DNA of 64,000 bases. Origin: Streptomyces sp. SAI-127 (GTDB lineage Bacteria; Actinomycetota; Actinomycetes; Streptomycetales; Streptomycetaceae). Position numbers and translations under genes: made by a program. This document shows, in pieces, positions 42,996 through 50,419 of this stretch. Every line of letters starts with the position of its first letter. The stretch's first letter is position 1. The notes under the pieces are model-generated. The model did not search any database, was not told the origin of the DNA, and was given only the letters and a program-made list of their open reading frames with translations. Location: positions 1,426,001-1,490,000 of the forward strand of contig NZ_JARXYJ010000001.1 in assembly GCF_029894425.1 (NCBI RefSeq), in the 5' to 3' direction.

Positions 42996-45182
42996 ATGCA
43001 CACCCTCACGCGCCTCCGCAGATCCGGCGCCGTCACCCTCGTCACGGTGGCCGCCGCGTCTGTCCTGACCTCCCTCTCCACGCCTGCCGATGCCGCCACA
43101 GCGCTGCCCACCGGGTTTTCTACTGTCATGAACGCGGCAAGCGGACGCTGTCTGGACGCCAGGTCGGCCGGCACCTCCAACGGAACCGTCGTCCAGCAGT
43201 ACGCGTGCAACAGCACCACGGCCCAGCAGTGGAGCTTCACCGCCACGAGCGACGGCTACGTCCGCATCGACAACCGCAACAGCACCGGCCAGGTCGTGGA
43301 CGTGGCCGACGTCTCCACCGCCGACAACGCTCCTGTCCACCTCTGGACCTACGGCGGTGGCGCCAACCAGCAGTGGCTGCCCGTCCACGAGGGCGGCGGC
43401 GCCTACCACTTCGTCAACCGCAACAGCGGCAAGTGCCTGGACGATCCGGGTGCCTCCACCGCCGACAGCGTGCAGTTCGTGCAGTACACGTGCAACGGCA
43501 GCGCGGCCCAGCGCTTCCAGGTGGTCCCGGTGGCCCAGTCGGCCACCGACCCGGACCTGGGGCCCAACGTGGTCGTCTTCGACCCGTCGATGCCGTCCTC
43601 GACGATCCAGTCGCGGCTGAACTCGATCTTCCAGCAGCAGGAGACCAACCAGTTCGGCGCCCAGCGCTACGCCGTCCTGTTCAAGCCCGGCTCCTACAGC
43701 GCGGACGTCAACGTCGGCTTCTACACCCAGGTCGCGGGGCTCGGTCTGAGCCCGGACTCGGTCACGGTCAACGGCGCCGTGCACGCCGAGGCCGACTGGT
43801 TCCAGGGCAACGCGACGCAGAACTTCTGGCGCGGGGCCGAGAACCTGTCCGTCAACCCCACGAACGGCAGCGACCGTTGGGCGGTATCGCAGGCGGCGGC
43901 GTACCGCCGGATGCACCTGCGCGGCAACCTCGCCCTCGACGACAACGGCTGGTCCAGCGGCGGCCTGCTCGCGGACACGAAGATCGACGGACAGGTCGAC
44001 TCCGGCAGCCAGCAACAGTGGCTGACCCGCAACTCCCAGCTCGGCAGCTGGACCGGCGCCAACTGGAACATGGTCTTCGTCGGCAGCCAGGGCGTCCCGG
44101 GCACCAGCTTCCCCAACCCGCCCCACACCACCGTCGCGCAGTCCCCGGTCAGCCGGGAGAAGCCCTTCCTCTACGTCGACGGCGACGGCGCCTACAAGGT
44201 GTTCGTGCCGTCCGTGCGGTCCAACTCCACCGGCACCAGCTGGGCGAACGGCTCCCCGTCCGGCAGCTCCCTGGCCCTGGACACCTTCTACGTCGTGAAG
44301 CCGGGCGCGAGTGCCGCGGACATCAACGCGGCGCTGGCAGCGGGCAAGAACCTCCTGGTCACCCCCGGCGTGTACCACCTGAACCAGACGCTCCAGGTGA
44401 ACCGCGCCGACACCGTCGTACTCGGCCTCGGTCTCGCCACGTTCGTCCCGGACAACGGCGTCACCGCGATGAAGGTGGCCGACGTCGACGGCGTGAAGGT
44501 CGCGGGCGTCCTCTTCGACGCGGGCACCACCAACTCGCCCACCCTGATGGAGGTCGGGCCGACCGGCTCCGCCGCCTCCCACGCCGCGAACCCGACCTCC
44601 CTGCACGACGTGTACTTCCGCGTCGGCGGCGCGGGCGTCGGCAAGGCGACCACCAGCCTCGTGATCAACAGCGACAACGTCATCGGCGACCACATGTGGA
44701 TCTGGCGCGCCGACCACGGCAGTGGCGTCGGCTGGACCAGCAACACCGCGGACACGGGCCTGATCGTCAACGGCGACAACGTCACGGCGTACGGCCTGTT
44801 CGTCGAGCACTACCAGAAGTACCAGACCGTCTGGAACGGCAACGGCGGCCGCACGTACTTCTACCAGAACGAGATGCCGTACGACCCGCCCAACCAGGCG
44901 GCCTGGACGAACGGCTCCACGCAGGGCTACGCCGCCTACAAGGTCGCCGACTCGGTCACCAGCCACCAGGCCTACGGCCTCGGCAGTTACTGCTACTTCA
45001 ACGTGAACCCGGGCGTGGTCGCGGAACGGGCCATCGAGGCGCCCGACACCGCGGGCGTGCGCTTCCAGAGCATGGTGACGGTCTCCCTCGGCGGCACCGG
45101 CACCATCCGGCACGTCGTCAACGGCACCGGTGGCCCGTCCAACTCCTCGACCAACGTGGCCAATCTGACCAGCTACCCGTAG
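42996..45182 (+). CDS. Secreted ricin-lectin plus parallel beta-helix protein
   Basis: A 728-residue secreted protein. A signal peptide (MHTLTRLRRSG then a hydrophobic stretch) ends near PADA-AT at about residue 36. Residues about 40-185 are a ricin-type beta-trefoil with QxW-like repeats (AQQWSF, NQQWLP, AQRFQV). The rest (about 200-728) is rich in Asn/Gly/Val turns and reads as a right-handed parallel beta-helix resembling pectate-lyase-3/GH55-type folds, with FWRGAENLSVNP, LLVTPGVYHL and SNTADTGLIVNGDNVTAYGLF. Close versions in Streptomyces have been mislabelled as adenylyl cyclase; the reaction is unproven, though a glycanase role is likely. GAAGGG lies upstream of the ATG at 42996, and the frame from 42921 covers the promoter. 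Confidence 0.85.
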   Translation: MHTLTRLRRSGAVTLVTVAAASVLTSLSTPADAATALPTGFSTVMNAASGRCLDARSAGTSNGTVVQQYACNSTTAQQWSFTATSDGYVRIDNRNSTGQVVDVADVSTADNAPVHLWTYGGGANQQWLPVHEGGGAYHFVNRNSGKCLDDPGASTADSVQFVQYTCNGSAAQRFQVVPVAQSATDPDLGPNVVVFDPSMPSSTIQSRLNSIFQQQETNQFGAQRYAVLFKPGSYSADVNVGFYTQVAGLGLSPDSVTVNGAVHAEADWFQGNATQNFWRGAENLSVNPTNGSDRWAVSQAAAYRRMHLRGNLALDDNGWSSGGLLADTKIDGQVDSGSQQQWLTRNSQLGSWTGANWNMVFVGSQGVPGTSFPNPPHTTVAQSPVSREKPFLYVDGDGAYKVFVPSVRSNSTGTSWANGSPSGSSLALDTFYVVKPGASAADINAALAAGKNLLVTPGVYHLNQTLQVNRADTVVLGLGLATFVPDNGVTAMKVADVDGVKVAGVLFDAGTTNSPTLMEVGPTGSAASHAANPTSLHDVYFRVGGAGVGKATTSLVINSDNVIGDHMWIWRADHGSGVGWTSNTADTGLIVNGDNVTAYGLFVEHYQKYQTVWNGNGGRTYFYQNEMPYDPPNQAAWTNGSTQGYAAYKVADSVTSHQAYGLGSYCYFNVNPGVVAERAIEAPDTAGVRFQSMVTVSLGGTGTIRHVVNGTGGPSNSSTNVANLTSYP

Positions 45183-45393
45183 AGCTCCGTCCTTCTGCCG
45201 CCCCTCCGCCCGTCCCGGCCGGCGATCACGGAAACCGGCGCACAACCGCCCGCTTCCCCTCCGCCGTTGTGGGCGATCGCGGGCGAGGAGGTACTGACCC
45301 TGTAACGAGCGTCAACGCGCCCTCGCACAGCAGGCGTTCGGCCTGGCAGAGTGGGTGGGTACGCCGCGCGGCGGCGGGGGAGGCACGGGAGAC

Positions 45394-45750
45394 ATGACGG
45401 CGACGATCTCCGTGAAGGTCGAGGGACCGGTCGGGCTGGACGAGCCGGAGCAGCTCCTGGAGGAGCTGGGACGGGAGACAGGGCTGACCTGGCGGCTGGA
45501 GACGGCCGGGCAGGACGGCACCCTCGACGGCGGTCTCGCCGCCATCATGCTGGAGGCCGTGCTCGGCGGCGCCGTCGGCGCCGCGGTGCAGGTCGCCGTG
45601 CAGCGGGCGATCGAGAACTGGCGGGGCCGCAGGCTCGATCCACCACCCGTCACCATCATCGTCGTCCAGCCCCCGCAGGCCCCGCCGCCCGCCCAGGACC
45701 CGCAGCCCGCGCCGCGCACCGACGGCCTCACCACCCCCGAGGGGAGCTGA
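45394..45750 (+). CDS. EACC1-like effector-associated small protein
   Basis: A 118-residue protein. It begins with beta-like sequence (TATISVKVEGPVGLDEPEQLLEEL), then a Gly-rich hydrophobic helix (LAAIMLEAVLGGAVGAAVQVAVQRAIENW), a strand VTIIVVQ and a Pro-rich tail. This layout (beta start, Ala/Gly helix, WLxxR-type end of helix, final strand) matches the EACC1 (effector-associated constant component) family described beside caspase-like and trypsin-like effectors in actinobacterial conflict operons; the match is by eye. The ATG at 45394 has GGGAGAC upstream. The next gene starts 5 bp after its stop. It may be an adaptor or membrane anchor for the protease. Confidence 0.6.
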   Translation: MTATISVKVEGPVGLDEPEQLLEELGRETGLTWRLETAGQDGTLDGGLAAIMLEAVLGGAVGAAVQVAVQRAIENWRGRRLDPPPVTIIVVQPPQAPPPAQDPQPAPRTDGLTTPEGS

Positions 45751-45755
45751 CCGGC

Positions 45756-46784
45756 ATGGCCTCCCGGGCGCTGGTGATCGGGGTCGGTGCATACGACGAC
45801 GAATCCGGCATACAGGGCTATCCGACGATCGAGGCGAGCGCCCGTGCCTACGGGGAAGCGCTGGCCCGGGACCCGCGCTGGGGCGCCGCCGACCGGTCCC
45901 CGGTGCTGGAGCGGGACGAGGTGCGGACGGCCGACGGCGTGATGCGCGCCCTCCACGAGGCGGCCGCGGCCGGCGAGGGGCCGGAGGACACCCTGCTCGT
46001 GGTGTACGTCGGGCACGGCGCCTACTGGCAGGACGTCCCCGGCGGCCAGGTCCACTTCGCCGTCGGCTCCTCGCGCAGCAGCGAACCCTGGACATGGCTG
46101 TCCGCCTGGTACGTGTACCGGGCGATCAGGAAGAGCAAGGCCGGCCTCAAAGTGCTGATAGCGGACTGCTGTTACTCCAGCATGCTGCCCCACCTGGGAC
46201 CCGAGTCCGCCCTGCCGGGCGCTCTCGGCACCCGCTTCAACGGCACCTGCGTCCTCACCGCGGTCGGCGGCAGCGTGCACAACGCGTGGGCCGGCGCCTG
46301 TCAGAACCTGCCGCACCCCCTCGACACCTGCACGCCCTTCAGTGGCCATCTGCTGAACGTGCTCGGGCAGGGCATGCCCGAGCACCCCGAGGACCTCACC
46401 CTCGGCGCGCTCCGCGCCGGTATCGACGAGGGGATGCAGGAGTGCGGCGTCCACCACGCGCCGCGGATGCTGCTGAACGACGCCTCGGAGGCGGCCCCGC
46501 TGTTCACCAACCACGCCAAGGGCCGCCGGCCCCGGACCCGCGCCCTGGGCACGGTGGACGAATGGGTGCGCGAGCTGCTCCTCAACGGCGAGCGCAACCT
46601 GCCCGATCTGATGCGCCGGCCCGACCTCGCGGGCCGCGTGGTGGTACGGCTGAAGGCCGGGGACGAGCAGAGCCGCGACCTGGCCCGCCGCGTGGACCGG
46701 AAAGCCGGCGAACTGCTGCCCGACCCCGCCGACTTCGTCAGGTACTGGGGTGAGGTCGAACCCGCGATGCTGGGCGGCGGATGA
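45756..46784 (+). CDS. Caspase-fold (peptidase C14) protein
   Basis: A 342-residue caspase/metacaspase-like cysteine protease. The fold starts with MASRALVIGVGAYDD; the catalytic His87 is in LVVYVGHGAYW and Cys139 in LIADCCYS, the usual D-x-C-x-S arrangement, so the dyad is complete. Residues about 1-235 form the catalytic domain; about 240-342 form a helical basic tail (GRRPRTRALG to DLARRVDRKAGELL). No signal peptide or transmembrane segment is seen, so it is cytoplasmic. Its stop overlaps the start of the helical-repeat gene (ATGA) and it follows the EACC1-like gene by 5 bp, implying one operon. Cleavage target unknown; caspases of this class typically need basic residues at P1 in metacaspases, but that is not testable here. 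Confidence 0.85.
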   Translation: MASRALVIGVGAYDDESGIQGYPTIEASARAYGEALARDPRWGAADRSPVLERDEVRTADGVMRALHEAAAAGEGPEDTLLVVYVGHGAYWQDVPGGQVHFAVGSSRSSEPWTWLSAWYVYRAIRKSKAGLKVLIADCCYSSMLPHLGPESALPGALGTRFNGTCVLTAVGGSVHNAWAGACQNLPHPLDTCTPFSGHLLNVLGQGMPEHPEDLTLGALRAGIDEGMQECGVHHAPRMLLNDASEAAPLFTNHAKGRRPRTRALGTVDEWVRELLLNGERNLPDLMRRPDLAGRVVVRLKAGDEQSRDLARRVDRKAGELLPDPADFVRYWGEVEPAMLGGG

Positions 46785-48448
46785 CCGGCGCCGACAGCGC
46801 CGCGGGGGACCGCCGCACGGATCACCTCTTCCAGCCGGACCTGGCCGAGTCGCTCAACGAGGCGTACGCCTGGGTCGCGCGGGTCGAGGTCAGGCACTTC
46901 ATGGAAATCCTGGACAGGATGCGCAAGGAGCATCGCGAGGCGATGGCCATGCGCGCCCTGTACGCCTTCGCGCTGCGCCGCCCGGTCGACGAACTGGTCA
47001 AGCTCGCGCACCACTTCGACGCACGGGACGGCGTCATGCTGATGGCGACGGCCGCCCTGTCACGGCCCGTCGGGGAGGCCGCCGAGCTGGCCGTGATGCA
47101 GCAGGAGGCGGAGTCCGGCAGCGAGCGCGCCCCGATCACCGCGAGCATCGTGCACGACGTGGCCTGCCAGCGCACGGCCTTCGACGTTGCGGTGTTCGTG
47201 CGGGTCGTGGACGAGCGGCGGTCCGACCTCGCGGAGCGCACCGTGCAGGTGTTCGCGGGCCCCGGCTCCGGCCGCACCAACCTCGACAAGGCGTTGCTGT
47301 ACACCGCGCTCCGCGACGAGGGCTGCGACCGTGAGGCCGACCGGCTGCTGGAACTGACCTTGCGGGCGATCGCCGACAGCGAGCCGGACGCCGGGCCGGG
47401 CGATGAGGGCGAGGAGATCGCCGACCTGTCGGGCGCGTTCCAGCACCTCAGCCCGGTCGGACGGGTCCTGGAGCGCTGGATCGAGGAGAGACTGAAGGCC
47501 TCGGACGCGACCCAGGTGGAGATGACGCGGCGACTGGTGGCGAAGCTGATCGCCCGGCGCGGGGCCGGTCACGACGCCCTCGCCGAGCACATCGGCCGCA
47601 CCACGCGGCCCCGGCACGTGGTGAAGCTCTGCGCGCTGCTGGCGAAGGAGGAGGACTCACCCGGCAAGTGTGCCCTGGTACGGCACTACGCGGCCGGGCA
47701 CACGAACGTCCAGGAACTCGCCGCGCTCGTGTCGTACTGGCACAAGGAGCCGGCCCTGACCCGCACCACCCGGGAGCTGCTGGCCGACATCGTGGCGGGC
47801 TCCGCCACCCCAAGCTCCGCGCCCCGCCCCCTCGACGACCTGAAACACCTGGACGAGTGGCTGCCGGAGAAGGACGCGGCTCCCGAGTGCTCCCGGCTGC
47901 TGCGCCATGTCGCCGCCGTGGGCGTCGAGGGGCGCTCCGGCACCGAACTGGTGGCCCTGCTGGACAACGTAGAGCGCAGCCGTGACCGGACCCGGGCCGC
48001 GGACGAGGCGGGACGCCGACTGGCCCTGGCCGTCATGGAACCGCACGCGAACCGGAACTGGTTCGTGGAGTGCCTGAGCGCACTGCGGACCCGGCACTCG
48101 GTCGCGGTGGACGCGGCCTGCCGCGAACTCTCGGACCCTTCCACCCGGTTGACGGTCGACGCCGCCCTGGTCGCCGATGTCGCGGCCCGTCTGCACCGCG
48201 CCGAGCTGCGCGACGAGGCCTGGACCTTGCTCGAACGGTTCCTGGAGAACGAGCAGTTGGTGACTCCGGCCGCCGTCGTCGAGGTCGTGGGCGGAGTGCT
48301 GGCACTGCCGCTGCCGGACGCCGAGCTGCTGCTGCGGGCCACGGTGGGCCGCTGGTCGGACGTGGGCCACCGCGATGACGCGGTGGCCGAACTGCGGGCG
48401 GCCGGGCAGCACGAGGCGGCGGAGTGGGTCATCAAGTCGCTGCGGTGA
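46781..48448 (+). CDS. 555-residue helical protein in the caspase operon, unrecognised
   Basis: A 555-residue, charge-rich, Leu/Ala-rich protein with no signal, transmembrane or enzymatic motif I can recognise. It reads as alpha-helical throughout, with irregular repeats of about 35-45 residues such as RVLERWIEERLKA, MTRRLVAKLIARRG, RPRHVVKLCALLAKE and LLADIVAGS, giving the look of a TPR- or HEAT-like solenoid (about 30-555). Basic and acidic patches alternate. The ATG overlaps the caspase stop (ATGA), so the two are made together. A solenoid partner is consistent with an activation or scaffold role for the caspase, as in known conflict systems, but nothing in the sequence proves this. It converges on the APC permease with a 17-bp overlap. 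Confidence 0.75.
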   Translation: MTGADSAAGDRRTDHLFQPDLAESLNEAYAWVARVEVRHFMEILDRMRKEHREAMAMRALYAFALRRPVDELVKLAHHFDARDGVMLMATAALSRPVGEAAELAVMQQEAESGSERAPITASIVHDVACQRTAFDVAVFVRVVDERRSDLAERTVQVFAGPGSGRTNLDKALLYTALRDEGCDREADRLLELTLRAIADSEPDAGPGDEGEEIADLSGAFQHLSPVGRVLERWIEERLKASDATQVEMTRRLVAKLIARRGAGHDALAEHIGRTTRPRHVVKLCALLAKEEDSPGKCALVRHYAAGHTNVQELAALVSYWHKEPALTRTTRELLADIVAGSATPSSAPRPLDDLKHLDEWLPEKDAAPECSRLLRHVAAVGVEGRSGTELVALLDNVERSRDRTRAADEAGRRLALAVMEPHANRNWFVECLSALRTRHSVAVDAACRELSDPSTRLTVDAALVADVAARLHRAELRDEAWTLLERFLENEQLVTPAAVVEVVGGVLALPLPDAELLLRATVGRWSDVGHRDDAVAELRAAGQHEAAEWVIKSLR

Positions 48449-50228
48449 CGGGCACTTCCTGAGGTTCACGGCGGGGCACGGGCAGCGTGGGCGGCACTCT
48501 GTCCATGTAGCGGCGGCAGGCCCGGACCAGCAGCGGGAAGACGACAGCCGCCGACAGGGCCACGATCAGCTGCGGCACCAGGGCCAGATCGTCGCTCAGG
48601 ACGTGCCGCAGCAGTGTGCACGACACGATGACCGCCAGATGCGCGAGGAACAGCAGCACCGGTCGTACCGCAGGGTCCCCGGGGGTGGCGAAGCGAGAGA
48701 CGTGGTCCCGGGCGTCGTAGCGCCTGAAGAGGCCCCCTATGAAGGGAAGATCGCGTCTCGCCAGCCAGGGGAGCCCGAGCAGCAGCGCCGAGCCGATCCC
48801 CACGGCGGCCATGCCCCGCCACACGTTGGGCCACCCCGCCTCCAGCATCACGACGGCGATCGCGACGAACGCGGTGGCGGAGAGCGCCAGGTGCACCATC
48901 CGGCGCGTCCTCCCGAACTCCGGCAGCTTCAGCGCCACCAGGACGACGCCCGGCGTGGCGTACACGACCAGCGTCGGTACGCTGTTGAGGGCGACCAGCT
49001 CCTCCCAGTTGCCCCGCACCACGACGAGCATCGCCAGCCCTATCGTGAAGTTGACCAGCAGGATCATCCAGTACGCGTCGATCTCGCCGCCCCGGAACCG
49101 GAACGACGCCCGGCGCGCCGTCTGCAGCCCGCGATGGGTGAGGTGGGCACGGCTGAGGGCCGCGACCTCGCGGGTCAGGGCGTGGGTGAAGACGATTCCG
49201 GACCCCATCGGGGACAGCACCGCGTTCACCCGGATCAGCCAGGCCAGCCAGGTCATCGTCGCCGCCGCGGCGAACTGGGAGTACGGCGATTCGAGCATGT
49301 TCCCGGTGAGCCCCTGGCAGTGTCTGCCGAACACGTACTGCAGCGCCGTGTACAGCAGGAACGCGCCGACGAGAGTGCCGTACACCGCCCAGCGCAGCCG
49401 CGCCGCCTCGCCCATGCCGCGCCGTTTGACGTTGCCGGCGAAGTCGAGCGGCGCCTGGAAGCCGATGTACGCGTAGATGACGGCGCCGCCCAGCACCACG
49501 TACAGCGGCGACAGGTGCCCGGCCTGGCTCTGCAGGTGCTCGGCGGTTCCCGAGCGCCCGCTGAGGTACCAGACCTGTTCCGGCTCGCAGCTCTTGGCGG
49601 CGTCGAACGCGGCGAACCCCAGACAGACGATGATCAGCACCGGGACCAGGACCTTCACCATGGTGATGAAGAGGTTCAGCCTGATCAGCCGGCGCGGCGG
49701 CAGCAGGTTGAGCCCGACGATCAGCGCCATGAACACCACGGCCCACAGGACGCCGGTCATCGAGAAGTCGTAGGCGTGTTCCATGCTCTGCGGGGTGGGC
49801 TCGGCGACGTTCCTCAGCACCTCGCCGTTCCGCAGCAACGACGGGAACCAGTACGCCAGTCCGTGGACCATGGCCACTGCCTCGCTCGCCGGATTCACCG
49901 CGTACACGATCCACAGCCCGGCGGCCACGACCGTGGCCACCAGTGGGCCCGCGGCCTGCAGGGGGAGGAAGATCAGGCCGCCCGTCTTGGGGACGGCGAT
50001 GCCCAGTTCGACCATCACGGCGGCTATCAGCAGCATCAGCGCGCCGCCGGCCGCCCAGGCCCACACGGCGTTGTCACCTACCGCCCAGTGGGCTTTACCG
50101 GCTGCCAGAAGCCACCCGGACCCCACGACACCGCCGGCGGCGAGCCCCACCAGATCCAGTGTGGACAGCCGACGGCGTTCGTCGGCGTCCTCCAACGAGC
50201 CCGACCGTGCCGAGCCCCGGTCGCCCAT
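48432..50228 (-). CDS. APC-family amino acid/polyamine permease
   Basis: A 598-residue membrane transporter with about twelve to fourteen hydrophobic segments. The first segment motif DLVGLAAGGVVGSGWLLAAG and the GLIFLPLQAAGP, GFQAPLDFAGNV and VLSPMGSGIVFTHALTRE blocks place it in the APC superfamily close to the aspartate:proton/YveA-like group. N-terminus MGDRGSARSGSLEDADERRR is cytoplasmic; the C-terminus is basic. The ATG at 50228 is used; the frame continues far upstream through the GH59 gene in a wrong frame. Its substrate is unknown. Its 3' end overlaps the helical-protein gene by 17 bp. Confidence 0.88.
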   Translation of the reverse strand: MGDRGSARSGSLEDADERRRLSTLDLVGLAAGGVVGSGWLLAAGKAHWAVGDNAVWAWAAGGALMLLIAAVMVELGIAVPKTGGLIFLPLQAAGPLVATVVAAGLWIVYAVNPASEAVAMVHGLAYWFPSLLRNGEVLRNVAEPTPQSMEHAYDFSMTGVLWAVVFMALIVGLNLLPPRRLIRLNLFITMVKVLVPVLIIVCLGFAAFDAAKSCEPEQVWYLSGRSGTAEHLQSQAGHLSPLYVVLGGAVIYAYIGFQAPLDFAGNVKRRGMGEAARLRWAVYGTLVGAFLLYTALQYVFGRHCQGLTGNMLESPYSQFAAAATMTWLAWLIRVNAVLSPMGSGIVFTHALTREVAALSRAHLTHRGLQTARRASFRFRGGEIDAYWMILLVNFTIGLAMLVVVRGNWEELVALNSVPTLVVYATPGVVLVALKLPEFGRTRRMVHLALSATAFVAIAVVMLEAGWPNVWRGMAAVGIGSALLLGLPWLARRDLPFIGGLFRRYDARDHVSRFATPGDPAVRPVLLFLAHLAVIVSCTLLRHVLSDDLALVPQLIVALSAAVVFPLLVRACRRYMDRVPPTLPVPRREPQEVPVTAAT

Positions 50229-50375
50229 CCACCCCAACTCGTCCCCCTCCCCCGGAGTTACCGCAGACCAGGTTATCTTCGGGAGCGACGCGGGAGGCTG
50301 TGGACGGCAGGTGAGGAACCGGTACTGAATCGATGCCGGGACGACGTCTTCGCGGGTTCCCGATCGCTGCCCTTG

Positions 50376-50411
50376 GCCGGCGGGTCCGCCCGAGGGGGCG
50401 GGCCCGCCGGC
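50376..50411 (-). terminator. Terminator downstream of GH59-like gene
   Basis: A 16-bp stem (GCCGGCGGGTCCGCCC at 50376-50391 with GGGCGGGCCCGCCGGC at 50396-50411, one G-T mismatch) with a 4-base loop begins 8 bp after the gene's stop on the minus strand. No T-run, as often in Streptomyces. Confidence 0.75.
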
Positions 50412-50419
50412 GGTGCCGG

